This document shows, piece after piece, positions 48,501 to 59,351 of a stretch of DNA of 64,000 nt (positions are counted from its first letter, which is position 1; each line of letters begins with the position of its first letter). A model generated the notes under the pieces. It worked only from the letters and a program-made list of their open reading frames with translations, did not search any database and was not told where the DNA came from. Both the position numbers and the translations under genes were made by a program. Source of the stretch: Spirosoma telluris (GTDB taxonomy: Bacteria > Bacteroidota > Bacteroidia > Cytophagales > Spirosomataceae); NCBI GenBank assembly GCA_003259005.1, contig QLII01000001.1:7989001-8053000 (forward strand), read 5' to 3'.

Positions 48501-51351
48501 GTGTTGGTACTTTGGGCGGTGATGGTTTGGCTGAAGTTGGGAGCGGAGCTGGTACCCGAGATGGTGGTCGTACCGTTGGTCAGCGTGTAGGCGTAGCTCC
48601 CGGTGACATTGCGAATAAGGGCCGTGAAGGTGACCTGGCTACCAGGGCAAACCGGATCAGGGTCTGGCGAGAAGTTAACTATACTCGGCGCGAGAGTACT
48701 AACGGTGACGCTGACGGTGGCCGTCTGGCTACAGGTGCCGCCGTTATTAACCACTACCGTGAAGGTCTGCACTCCTGTCTGGTTGATCGTAGCCGAGACC
48801 ACACTGGTCGTGCCCGGACTGCTTAGATTGGCACCCGTCGGGGCTGTCCAGCTGTAGCTGCTGCCGCCACTGGTACTCAGGCTGACCACATCACCCACCG
48901 TCGCGGTCGTAGAGCTGGCCAGAGCGCTGGCCACAAAGGCATCGCTCCCCTGGCCTGTGGAACAGAAGGTATTGAAAGCCGTGCTGCTGCCCCCATCAGG
49001 CAAACCGGCATTGTTGGAGAAGTCTTTGAACCGAACACCGCACAAGGCGGACAGGGAAGCCGGCCAACACCCACTCAACTGGTTATTGTTCAGAATAAGT
49101 GTTTGTAGATTGGTCATGGCACTCAAACTGGCTGGGATACTACCACTCAAATGGTTATTACTTAGATCAAGGGATTGTAGATTAGTTAAGGCACCTAGAC
49201 TGACAGGGATACTGCCACTCAACCCGTTACCACCCAGATTAAGCGATTGCAGATTGGTCAGAGTCCCCAAACTTGATGGAATATTTCCACTCAACTGGCT
49301 ACCAGCCAGATCCAGCGATTGCAGATTGGTCAAGGCGCTCAGACTTGATGGGATACTGCCGCTCAACGGGTTAAGACTGAGTGCAAGTGTTTGCAGATTG
49401 GTCAAGGCACTCAAACTGGCTGGGATACTACCATTCAACAGGTTACTACTCAATGAAAGCTGGATGACTCGTCCTCCGGAACAAGTTACGCCGTACCAGG
49501 GACTGCCGCCGGTGCCTGTGCAGGGGTCACAACCTTGCAGCCAGCCTGTATTGGTATGCCAACCTAGCCTATTCGTGGCGTTGTAGAGATCTACCAGCGG
49601 CTGGTAGTCGGGTGAGCGCCTACGTTGATCGTCGTGCTGGCAAAGCTCGTATTGCCGTTATCGCTCACGAGCAAGCTGAAACTCTGTAACCCACTGCCAC
49701 TGGCCGTCACTGTCTGGCTGAAAGCCGTGCTGGTAGTTGTGCCGATGATAGGGCTGCTGCCATTGGTCAAGGTGTAAGCATAGTTGCCCGTTACATTGCC
49801 CACCGTGGCGGTGAAAGTCACTGGACTGCCCACGCAGACGGTGGTAGCCGTGGTCGCAAAGCCCGTGATAGTGGGAGCGGGAGAAGTGATCCATTGGCTG
49901 AGGAAGATGTCATAGCCCCCGCTGAGGTGAGCGTGTTGCTGGCCGGACTTGAAGGCGTGTTGAAGTCGGTAGTACCTTGAAAGGCTCCCGTCACGTAGAC
50001 TCCACTGTTGTTGACAGCAATGCCACTACCACTGTCGATATTACTGCCTCCGGCGCGCCGGGCCCAGACCAGGTTGCCCGACGCATCATACTTGGCCACA
50101 AAGATGTCAAAGCTCCCTGCTACAGTAAGGGTGTTACTGGCTGGACTGGAGGGTGTGTTGAAATTAGCGATACCAGAAATACTTCCTGTTACATAAACCT
50201 CTCCGTTGTCGACAGCAATGCCATTACCAAAGTCATTATTACTACTGCCTCCGGCGCGCCGGGCCCAGACCAGGCTACCCGACGCATCATACTTGGCTAC
50301 AAAGATGTCTGTAGCTCCCGCTGAGGCAAGGGTGTTACTGGCCGGACTAGAGGGCGTGTTGAAATCGGCGGTTCCGTTAAAGTATCCTGTTATATAGACC
50401 CCACTGTTATCGACAGCAATGCCACTACCACTATTATTAACGCTATTAGCTCCGGCGCGCCGGGCCCAGATCAGATTGCCCGACGCATCATACTTGGCTA
50501 CAAAGATGTCTTCGGCCCCTGCTGAGGTGAGCGTATTACTGGCCGGACTAGAGGGTGTGTTGAAATTAGCGGTTCCCATAAAGGCTCCTGTTACATATAC
50601 CTCACTGTTGTTGACAGCAATGCCAATACCATAGTCGCCACCAATACCTCCGGCGCGCCGGGCCCAGACCAGGCTACCCGACGCATCATACTTGGCTACA
50701 AAGATGTCTATAGTCCCCGCTGAGGTAAGGGTGTTGCTCGCCGGACTAGAGGGCGTGTTGAAATTAGGGGTACCCCAAAAAGTTCCTGTTATATAGACCC
50801 CTCCGTTGTCGACAGCAATGCCATAACTATCGTCGTTACTACTGCCTCCGGCGCGTCGGGCCCAGATCAGGCTGCCCGACGCATCATACTTGGCCACAAA
50901 GATGTCTTCGGCCCCTGCTGAGGTGAGCGTATTGCTGGCCGGACTGGAGGGCGTGTTGAAATTAGCCGTACCGTTAAAGAATCCCGTTACATAGACCCCA
51001 CTGTTGTCGACAGCAATGCCATAACCCTGGTCATCAGCACTGCCCCGGCACGTCGGGCCCAGAGCAGGCTACCCGACGCATCGTACTTGGCCACAAAGAT
51101 ATCGCTGTCATCGGTTCCCGTTGTGGAAAGCGTTGTGTTACCAAATGTAGCCGTCCCGTGGAAGTAGCCCGTCACATAGACGTTACCAGCCCCATCGGTA
51201 GCCGTACCCGCCCCATAGTCGTCTGCATTGGCCCAGCCCTAATCAGAAAACCGGGCGTTTGGGCTGAGGCCATCGGCATGGTGAGCAGCAGAAGGAGCAA
51301 CCCTTGAGCGAGCGTGATAAATAACGTAGAACGGAGGTAGTAATAGTTCAT
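45600..51351 (-). CDS. Giant secreted surface protein: SBBP repeats, Ig-like domains, LRR and Big-like domains; five frameshifts
   Basis: About 1917 aa after repair. ATG 51351 gives a signal peptide (LLLLLLTMPMASAQ). Domain order: five or six SBBP beta-propeller repeats (DIFVAKYDASGSLVWARRAG, residues about 60-450), an Ig-like domain, a plant-type LRR block (SGSIPASLSALTNLQSLDLS), several Ig/PKD-like domains, two Big/Bap repeats (PTYSGTATPGSSVTIFVDGS, PTYAGTAEPSSTVTVLVDGS), and a C-terminal CARDB-like domain. Single-base losses at about 51236, 51046, 49917, 49615 and 47658 split it into five frames. No clear type IX sorting domain. Probably cell-surface adhesion or matrix. Confidence 0.85.
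49990..51060. repeat. Tandem DNA repeat of about 198-201 bp in the surface protein gene
   Basis: The word CGGCGCG(C/T)CGGGCCCA recurs at about 50051, 50252, 50453, 50651, 50849 and, as a variant, 51046. Each unit encodes one SBBP repeat, and units are nearly identical at DNA level, which allows copy-number change by recombination and also complicates assembly. Confidence 0.8.
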
Positions 51352-51472
51352 AAACGCTAGTGAATATTGAGTAGTTGTTCAGCTGTGGGCGTTGGGGTCA
51401 AAAGTGAAAAAAAACAGCCATAGGCCGTTAGCACATTTCCAGCATCCATTTCCTCATTTCCAGCATGGGCAT

Positions 51473-51494
51473 AAAAAAAGCCCCACATGGGGCC
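51473..51494 (-). terminator. Rho-independent terminator after the hybrid sensor gene
   Basis: On the minus strand GGCCCCATGTGGGGC followed by seven T: a perfect hairpin plus U tract, 30 bp after the stop of the hybrid sensor kinase. Confidence 0.85.
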
Positions 51495-51524
51495 ATAAGG
51501 ATAGTGTAGAGACAGATAAGCGGG

Positions 51525-54500
51525 CTAATCAGTGCTGTTGACAGGTGTTGATCCGTACTCCGACGGCGGCACGCCATACTGTTCCTGAAACACTTTGGTG
51601 AAGTACGGCAGGCTTTCGAAACCCACCTGATAAGCCGTGTCCGAAACGGAGGTCGAGCGCGTCGCCAGCAGGAGGGCGGCTTGCTCCAGCCGATAACGCC
51701 GGAGAAATTCCACCGTCGTCATGCTGGTCAGCGCCCGAAGTTTACGCAGCAGCTGCGACGGACTCAGGTTCATGGCCAGGCTGAACTCGTCAACCCCGAA
51801 CTGGCTATTGCCGTAATGGACTTCGAGTACCTGCCGGGCTTTTTGCAGAAAAATTGCTTCCCGAGACAGAGCCCTGACAACAGCCTCTACCGGTATTACG
51901 GTTGGGGCAGACACCGATTGGTTTCTGAAATAGGACCGGAGTCGCTCCTGCTTATCCAGCAAATTACACACCCGCACCTGAACCTCCTGACGGTTGAAGG
52001 GTTTAGTCAGGTAATCATCAGCGCCGAGTTCAAACCCTTCTATTCGGTCTTCGATGGTGGCTTTGGCCGTGAGCATAATGACTGGTATGTGGCTAGTAGC
52101 CTCCTGGCTCTTCAAGGCCCGACAGAAGCCAAACCCATCCAGCCGGGGCATCATCAAATCGCAGATGACTACATTGGGTAATAACGCAGTGGCTTTCTCG
52201 AACCCATCCTGTCCGTCCTCGGCTTCGACAATCTGGTAGTCGGTCTGGAAGATGCTGCGCACATACGTCCGGATATCTGCATTATCGTCGACGATGAGTA
52301 GCCTATTTTCTCGCGTTGCCTGAGTGGCGGAGGCTTTCCTAACCCTGGGAGTTCCGCTGGCGGCTCCCTGCTCTGAATCAATGGCCAAACGTTCCGTCAA
52401 TACGTCTTGAGGTTGGTAGTTTGTCAACGGGTCTTGTGCAGCCGGAGCCACGGGTACCAGCGGAAGCGTCACCTGAAAAGTAGTACCGCCCCTTCCGTAC
52501 TTTCCACGGTGATGGTACCACCCAGTACGGTAACCAGCTCATTGACGAGGGCCAGCCCAATACCGGTTCCTTCGTAGGAGCGATTGGAGTTCCTATCGAC
52601 CTGATAAAAGCGTTCGAATATATGAGCCAGGTGATGGGGAGCAATCCCAATACCTGTATCCTGAACCTTGATAACTAATCGATTATAGTCTTCCTGGAAC
52701 TGAGCCGTCATCTGCACCGACTGGTTGGCAGGCGTAAACTTGAAGGCGTTAGAAAGCAGGTTACTGATAATCTTTTCGAGCTTATCCCGATCAAACGACG
52801 CCCAGTATACGGTTTTATCCTGGGTGAAGATAAACTGGATGGCCAGACTCCTGGCCAGCGACTCGAACGAACTGGCCACGGTTCGCAGAAACGCGGCCAG
52901 TTCACCATTCGTCGGCTCTGGCTTCAACTGATTCACTTCCAGCTTGCTCAGGTCCAGCAGCTGATTAATCAGGCTCAGTAAGCGGCTGGCATTTCGCTCC
53001 ATCATCCCTAACACAGACTCTAATGGGAAACGCTGTTTCAGATCAGCCAGTGGGCCTAGTATCAGGGTAAGCGGAGTGCGAAACTCATGGGAGATGTTGG
53101 CAAAGAACTGGGTCTTCAGGGCGTCCAGCTCAGCCAGTCGCTGCGATTGAGTCTGCTCAAAAACTACCTTCTGCTGCAGGATGGCCCGCTGCAACTGGAA
53201 CCGATACACCTGCCAGCCCAGTACCGCTAACACCAACAGATAGAACAGATATGCCCACCAGGTCCGGTAAAACGGCGGATGTACCTGAATCTGCAAGGTA
53301 ACGGGCTGGCTCCAAACCACACCATCGGCCGAGCCCATCATCTGGAGGGTATAGGTGCCGTCGGGCAGTTGGGCATAGTTCGCAAACCGGTTGGTACCGG
53401 CTTCAACCCAGTCCTGATCGATGCCCTGCAGCTTGTAGCGGTAGCGGTTACCGGCCGGATTGGTAAAATCCATCACCCCAAACTCCACAGTAACCAGATT
53501 TTGGTTATGCGCCAGTTCGATACGTTCCGTACTCTCCAGGCTTTGCGTCAGTATCCCATTTTGAGCACCTACTAGCACTGGCTCATTATTAACCTTTAAG
53601 CCAATCAGGTGAGCCTGGGGCACCGGGCCATGCGTAGGCGCAACCTGACTGGCCCGGAAGTGGTTCAGTCCGTTCACGCCCCCAAAAAGTAGTTCACCCG
53701 TTGGCGCTTTGACATACGAGCCCGTATTAAATTCATCGTCCTGCAGTCCGTCGACTTTCGTGTAGTTCCGAAAGCGAAACGTTTTTGGATTAAACTGGGC
53801 AAGCCCCCGGTTTGTGCTTAACCAGATTTGTTTATACTCATCCAACAGCAGGCCATAAACCACCTTATTGGGTAGTCCTTCCTTCTCGGTAAAGTGCTGG
53901 AAGTGCCCGGATTGTTTATCGAGCCGATCCAGCCCTCCGCCCTTGGTACTTATCCACAGATATCGATTGGGCAGGAACGGATCGTCAAGTACGCAGGAAA
54001 TAAAGTCGTTACTTAGACTCTGCCGGTCGGTGGGTGAATTTTTGTAGCGGGTAAACCGAGGGTTCGTCAAACTACTTTCGGCTTTGATCAGCCCATACTG
54101 GGTACCAATCCAGAGGGTAGCTGCCTGATCGAAGTAGAGGGCGTAGGTTTCCGTAGCGGTTCCGCTCTGCGGCATCAGGTGCTGATAGCTTAAGACGCGG
54201 AAGGTTTCTTGCCGTGGATCAAAGAGCACTAGTTTACCACTGGTAGCCCCAATCCAAAGCCTACCTGTTTTATCTTCCAAAATCCGATTGCCGAAATTGC
54301 CAAAACGGGTCGCATCAGGTAAGGGATACTGGTTCAGAAGCTTCCAGTCCGGGGAGAACTTCATGAGTATCTGCTGGTTCTGAGCGGTTATAGCCAGGGC
54401 CATCCAAAAGTTTCCTTGCTGATCCTGCATCAGATACCGATGCTGATACTGAGGTAGCGTCAGATTCGGCTCCAGAAAGGCGCGAAGCCGGTTACCTACC

Positions 54501-55654
54501 GGATCGATTTGCTTATATTGGAACACATTCAGGGCATAGGTCCGGCCTTGTCGATCCTGGTACAGGTAGGACAGCGACGTGTTAGCCAATAAAGCGCCAA
54601 ACTGCTTCGTACGGGGGTTAAACACCCGCAGGCCGTAACCAGCGGTCCCGATCCAGATTAACCCCGTCTTATCTTTTAGAATGACTTTGTAACTAAAGAG
54701 ATTAGGGGGCATGGCAGCAAATGCATTTCGGGCCGTCAGGCTGTCCTGAGCAACTAATTGCGCTGGTGACATTAGCCACAGATAGTTGAGATCAGCAATA
54801 GCCACGGTCGAGTCATCCAAGAACTGAAGGATTGTGCTGGAACTCCCCTCATGAGGTAAGTGAATCACTTTATGGGCCCCTTTATACCAGGCGTGAACAT
54901 GATCGCGGGAAGCTAAGAACCAGCTTTCCGCCCCCGAGGTCTGGCTGGTAAAAATATCGTTAGGATCATACGGATTGAGCGGATGAATCGGTACTACAGC
55001 GTTCATCTGACGCCAATTGAATTGGTAGCGGCCACGTGTCATACCTAAGACTCCCTGACCATTAGGCTCAAAGCGAATATAAAAAAGACCATCGTTGGTC
55101 TGCGTAAAGGGTATATCCATTCGCTTAAAGGATGCCCTAAAGGTAGGGCTATCGGGAAAGTGCGTCTTAAATTGGTCTGGCAGCGTAAACCTGTATAGCT
55201 TATAATTGCTCGTATTCACCCAGATATTACCCTCCGGGTCTTCAGCCAGTCGCACAACTTCAAAATTACCGGCGTTGGGGGCCGACTGGTCGGTAATGGC
55301 GATATGATAGAATCGCTGGGTTCGTTCATCGAATAGGTTCAGTCCCCCGTTGAGCGTTCCTATCCATAAACGTCCCTTGCTGTCGATTAGCAGCGCCGAG
55401 GCACTGTTGTTTGAAAGGCTATATTCGTTGTAGGGGTCGTGTGTAAAAACAGTGAAGTTATGGCCATCGAACCGGTTGAGCCCATCTTTGGTAGCCACCC
55501 ACACAAAGCCATTATGATCTTGTTTAATGTCAAAAACCATACCCTGCGAGAGACCCTCGGATATAGTTAGCTCCTGCCAGCCCTTAACCGTATGGTGAGT
55601 AGACTGTGCATATAAGGTAAGAGGAAGAAACAGTAGGTAAAGAAACCGTAGCAT
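51525..55654 (-). CDS. Hybrid two-component system sensor/regulator (HTCS), frameshifted
   Basis: About 1376 aa. Signal peptide (residues 1-17), periplasmic Reg_prop beta-propellers (for example ISEGLSQGMVFDIKQDHNGFVWVATKDGL), a Y_Y_Y domain (YRYKLQGIDQDWVEAG, about 720-785), one membrane helix (WWAYLFYLLVLAVLGWQVY), a histidine kinase core (FFANISHEFRTPLTL, DTGIGIAPHHLAHIFERFYQ), a receiver (VVICDLMMPRLDG) and an AraC-type HTH (VSDTAYQVGFESLPYFTKVF). Frames 52469-55654 and 51525-52472 join on adding one G at about 52488-52491, giving TEGGGTTFQVTLP. HTCS proteins usually sense glycans and control SusC/D loci; none is adjacent, so the target is unclear; the neighbouring surface gene is a candidate. 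Confidence 0.93.
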
Positions 55655-55838
55655 ACAAGCAAACGTAGCAGATTACGATCATCAAGGCTAAAGATACCTG
55701 AGCCGGTAATATAATACATCTGGCTCATTCATACGCCGTTGTACACGCATTGGGCTATTCCCATCTCCTCCTTTTGTCCACCTTCATTTGACGACGTACA
55801 ATTATACTTCTGAATCCACATTTCAAAAAGCTCATTAA

Positions 55839-55899
55839 AACAAACGTTTGCTAAATGATACTTCAGAGGAGTTTAATATCTATTAAACGACCGTTTGTT
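55839..55899. promoter_or_regulatory. Nested palindromes upstream of the hybrid sensor gene
   Basis: An outer inverted repeat AACAAACG (55839-55846) / CGTTTGTT (55892-55899) encloses an inner perfect one, GTTTAAT-ATCT-ATTAAAC (55871-55888). It lies 185-245 bp before the sensor gene start and 190 bp before the plus-strand cupin-like gene. Possible operator. The rest of 55655-56088 shows no gene. Confidence 0.45.
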
Positions 55900-56088
55900 A
55901 GGGGTTAATAATTCACAGCTCTATTAGCTGGGTTCGTCTTAAATAGGAGGCTATTTTGATAAAGTCCCGTTTTAAATTTAATACCTGTTCGACTCAATCC
56001 GTAGCTTATGAACTGCGCTATACCCAGATTTGTCTTCAATTCAACATATGCTTTTTGTAGTGGTCAGGACAGCCTGTAGGACGTCCCA

Positions 56089-56547
56089 ATGCTCAGGCTA
56101 AACAAATGTATGAAATCATATTCAACCCCGGAAGGCATCGTTCGCGTTGAGCGAATGAATAAAATGTTTACCAAATATCACCTAGGCGATGGCCGGGTAT
56201 TGCATCATTTTACGGCGGCTAACGACGAACTGCTTCATGACCACCCATGGCCATTTCGCAGTAGCATTTTATCGGGTGGATATGTAGAGGTTGTTGCAGA
56301 ACTAAAAGACGATGGAAAGCTTGCTTTGACAACAGTGATGCGCCTTCCTGGGACAACTCACGAGGTACAGGCGGGTACCATACACAAGCTGTGTGGATTA
56401 CTGAAAGGAGATTGCTGGACCATCATTGAACCGGGCAAGCATGAGCGAAAATCCGGCTTCTATAAGGCGGATGAGGCTGGGGTCTGGCACCGTTTCTGGG
56501 ATCAACGGAAGTGGAGGTTGATCGTTGCTGTACCAAATTCGGCCTAA
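56089..56547 (+). CDS. Cupin-like hypothetical protein
   Basis: 152 aa, or 145 aa from the in-frame ATG at 56110, which better matches the first conserved residues. A cupin-type core is suggested by ELLHDHPWPFRSSILSGGYVE (His-x-His-like ligands) and by GTIHKLCGLLKGDCWTIIEPG. No catalytic assignment. Cytoplasmic. Followed by a strong hairpin. Confidence 0.7.
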   Translation: MLRLNKCMKSYSTPEGIVRVERMNKMFTKYHLGDGRVLHHFTAANDELLHDHPWPFRSSILSGGYVEVVAELKDDGKLALTTVMRLPGTTHEVQAGTIHKLCGLLKGDCWTIIEPGKHERKSGFYKADEAGVWHRFWDQRKWRLIVAVPNSA

Positions 56548-56627
56548 AGCACCTACGCCCCAAACCTGGGCAACTAGCTACAGCTGCCTCCCAGGCAACA
56601 GACTCCAGCCAATAGGTTATGAGCGAT

Positions 56628-56659
56628 AGGCCGGTCCATCACAATCGGTGGACCGGCCT
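56628..56659 (+). terminator. Strong hairpin after the cupin-like gene
   Basis: AGGCCGGTCCA and TGGACCGGCCT form a perfect 11-bp GC-rich stem with a 10-nt loop, about 80 bp after the stop. The following TAGAGG lacks a T run. Confidence 0.6.
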
Positions 56660-56875
56660 TAGAGGATACTGAATTCTAGCGTCTGTGAGATACCTTAGGG
56701 TACAAAAACTTCGCCGAATATGAGGCATTACAGTTAGCTGCTCTCGTCTCAACTGGTAGGGTATTCTGAGACTAGACTGGCTACCTTTACTGGACACGGC
56801 GTTAAGAACGTTTAACGTAATGTTTAGCTAATTGATTTGTATTAACTAATCGCCGAATCGAATTCGGACCTGTAT

Positions 56876-57017
56876 TAGCCCACAGCTTTAGCTGTGGGTC
56901 TATGAAAATGGCCCGGTATCATAACCGTTTCAACGGTTTCCTGGGCACTCAAAACCGTTGAAACGGTTGTTTCATTCAGTTTCTTTCCCAGAACCCACCG
57001 CTAGAGCTGTGGGCTGA
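56876..57017. repeat. Compound inverted-repeat element
   Basis: GCCCACAGCTTTAGCTGTGGG begins and (A)CCCACCGCTAGAGCTGTGGG ends the element; each is itself a hairpin. Between them AACCGTTTCAACGGTT and AACCGTTGAAACGGTT are two more short palindromes. The nested layout resembles REP/BIME-type elements. No gene within 56548-57098. Confidence 0.6.
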
Positions 57018-57098
57018 TAAATGGGCTTTTCTGTGCTTAATTACTTCAAGTCAATAAGCTAACTCAGTCAGTATTAGAAAAAATAGGGGATAGTTGCT

Positions 57099-57851
57099 TT
57101 AAAGGCCTACGCCACCTGTCACTTCTATGCGCTGGCCGTTGACCCATTTCGCATCTTCACTACATAGAAAGGCTACTACACCGCCAATATCATCAGGCAG
57201 CCCAACCCTTCCCAGAGCGGTAATGCCCGCTACAAAAGTTCGTATTTCCGGCGAATCCTGCATGGCACTGCCACCAAAAATAGCACCCGGTGCAACTACA
57301 TTAGCGCGGATTCCCCGTGGCCCCAATTCCAAGGCAAGGTATCTTGTGTAGACATCGATCGCACCTTTCATGATCGCATAGGCGGATGCGCCCGAAAAGG
57401 TCTGGCGGGAAACGGCGGATGAGATATTGACGATTCGGCCACCATCCCGCAGATAATCTAGTGCTTTCTGGGTAAAAAAGTAGACGCCTTTCAGATGGAT
57501 GTTCATCATTTCGTCAAATTGCGCTTCGGTCGTTTCGGTGACAGGAGCGGTCACGCTGGTACCGGCATTGTTGATGAGGAAATCGAAGCGGTCTGTAGCA
57601 AATTTATCTTGTAATATCACTTGTGCCTGTTCGAAGAAAGCAGGGAATGTATTGGGTTGCGAGGTGTCGAGCGGCAGTGCAACAGCTTTACGGCCAAACG
57701 ATTGGATTGCAGCAACAGTAGCTTCTGCTTCTGATTTGTTGCTGCGGTAGGTAAATAGTATGTCGACGCCTTTTTGCGACAGATTCATCGCAATGTCCTT
57801 ACCTATTCCACGGCTTCCGCCGGTAATGAGTGCTATTTTCTGGGTTATCAT
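57099..57851 (-). CDS. Short-chain dehydrogenase/reductase (SDR)
   Basis: About 250 aa from ATG 57851 (MITQKIALITGGSRGIG); the longer frame to 57923 is rejected. Classical SDR: TGGSRGIG cofactor motif, NNAGTS, catalytic Ser in VNISSAVS, YAIMK (Tyr-x-x-x-Lys), and a C-terminal GQRIEVTGGVGL. NADP is likely from the Arg after GGS. Substrate unknown. It lies 78 bp after an AraC-family regulator on the same strand, which probably controls it. Confidence 0.93.
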   Translation of the reverse strand: MITQKIALITGGSRGIGKDIAMNLSQKGVDILFTYRSNKSEAEATVAAIQSFGRKAVALPLDTSQPNTFPAFFEQAQVILQDKFATDRFDFLINNAGTSVTAPVTETTEAQFDEMMNIHLKGVYFFTQKALDYLRDGGRIVNISSAVSRQTFSGASAYAIMKGAIDVYTRYLALELGPRGIRANVVAPGAIFGGSAMQDSPEIRTFVAGITALGRVGLPDDIGGVVAFLCSEDAKWVNGQRIEVTGGVGL

Positions 57852-57929
57852 CTGACTTTTGTATAAAATAAAAACGAATACAAAAGTCCGGCAAATGAGC
57901 ACGTCATGGTTTGTGGTTGTCAATCAATT

Positions 57930-58880
57930 TTATGTATAATTCAAACTTTCTGTCTGACGGCGAAATGCGCCGGGAGAAAAAGAAGTTTCACTTTTGAAGA
58001 ATTTGGCGAAATGCGCGAAGTCGGAAAAACCCAGGCTCTCGGCGATCTCGGCAATGGTCCAGTCGGTATGGAGTAGCAATGCCCTGGCCTCCTGCACAAG
58101 GCGGCCTGAGATGAGCTCTGTGGTTGTCAGTCCAGTGGAGTCCCGGAGTACTTTGTTCAAATGGTTCACGTGCACCGAGAGCTGGTCAGCGAACTGTTTT
58201 GCCGTACGCAATGCGATTTTCTGCTGGGGATTTTCGAGTGGAAATTGTCTTTCGAGCAACTCGATAAATAGCGATGTTGTCCGGGCAAACGCGCTGTGAT
58301 TGGGATGCAGCATCGTAGTCGATTGCAGTTTTTGCCCGATATGCACAAGTTCGAGCGTGTAGGCGCGTAGCAGGTCATATTTATAGGCGTAATTAGACGT
58401 GATTTCGGTCTTCATATTCTCAAAAATGCTCTGTACGCGTGCCGCTTGGGTTTCTGACAATTCGTAAACGGGGTGTTCCGGGGATTTGAAAATGGGAAGC
58501 TCGTCGAGGATCACCCCGCTTTTGGTTGGGTGGAGGAAGTCGGCGGTGAACACACAAAACTGTCCGCTTTGCCGACCAATGGGCCACCAGATAAACGGAC
58601 TTTTGGGCGTCGTGAAGATCAGGGACGGCTGTGTGATTTCTATGGTGCGGTCGGGATACTCGGCCCGTGATTTTCCGGTCAGAAAATTGATCTTATAAAA
58701 AGCACGGCAGGCGTAGGGTACTGGCGGTTTTTCACGGCTTGTCTGCGTAAGTTCGGTCAGGTTGAACACGTTAAAATGCCCCACTTCGTGCTGGATGCCA
58801 TCTGGCAGCAATGCGCTCAGTTCTGTTGAGGAGCCGCTGGACAAGCGGCTGCAAAGTTCTTCAAAGGAGGTTACGCTCAT
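57930..58880 (-). CDS. AraC-family transcriptional regulator
   Basis: 316 aa. N-terminal sensing domain of about 200 aa and two helix-turn-helices at the C-terminus: FADQLSVHVNHLNKVLRDST and WTIAEIAESLGFSDFAHFAKFF. Start at ATG 58880 (MSVTSFEEL). The downstream SDR gene is a common target for regulators of this type. Upstream sequence 58881-59351 shows no other gene. Confidence 0.92.
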   Translation of the reverse strand: MSVTSFEELCSRLSSGSSTELSALLPDGIQHEVGHFNVFNLTELTQTSREKPPVPYACRAFYKINFLTGKSRAEYPDRTIEITQPSLIFTTPKSPFIWWPIGRQSGQFCVFTADFLHPTKSGVILDELPIFKSPEHPVYELSETQAARVQSIFENMKTEITSNYAYKYDLLRAYTLELVHIGQKLQSTTMLHPNHSAFARTTSLFIELLERQFPLENPQQKIALRTAKQFADQLSVHVNHLNKVLRDSTGLTTTELISGRLVQEARALLLHTDWTIAEIAESLGFSDFAHFAKFFKSETSFSPGAFRRQTESLNYT

Positions 58881-59351
58881 ATTGTTCTTTTGTGAAAATC
58901 AAATTTATATACTAATAGCAAAACGCGACTATCCGTGTTATTCCCTTTGAATCTTACCTATCTGTTTAGCGTAGCGCGATTTGACTATTGATCCCTATTA
59001 GAAATATACTATTATATCAATTTTGGTTTTTGAAGTGGCGCTGCTTGCCAAATCGTCAATAAGTGCAATTTTAGAATTCTACGATTTCGTTCATGAAAAG
59101 GCTCCTTTAACTGAGACAAAGAACAAATCGTTACAAACTATAATTCTCATCGTCAGCTACTGAGCCAGACTGCTAATGCGCTTTAAGCCCGATAAACCCA
59201 TTGCATTGATCAGTGTCTTTTGACGAATTATTTACAAAATTAAATTACAAAATCGAACAGGTATTTTTATGAAAATGTCTGATATTCAGGAAACTAGTTT
59301 AGTTGCATTGGGATTTTCTACATGTCTAAGCGAAGGTTTAGTGAAATGACA
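58881..59351. other. Gene-free AT-rich stretch
   Basis: 470 bp between the AraC gene and the end of the PHP-ATPase gene. I see no gene, no phased CTTAGA array and no clear repeat. AT content rises towards the ATPase gene, which suggests that the edge of the acquired segment lies here. Confidence 0.4.

Noticed and set aside
49990..51060. Regular 200-bp repeats considered as a non-coding satellite
   Set aside because: They are in frame with and encode SBBP beta-propeller repeats of a secreted protein.
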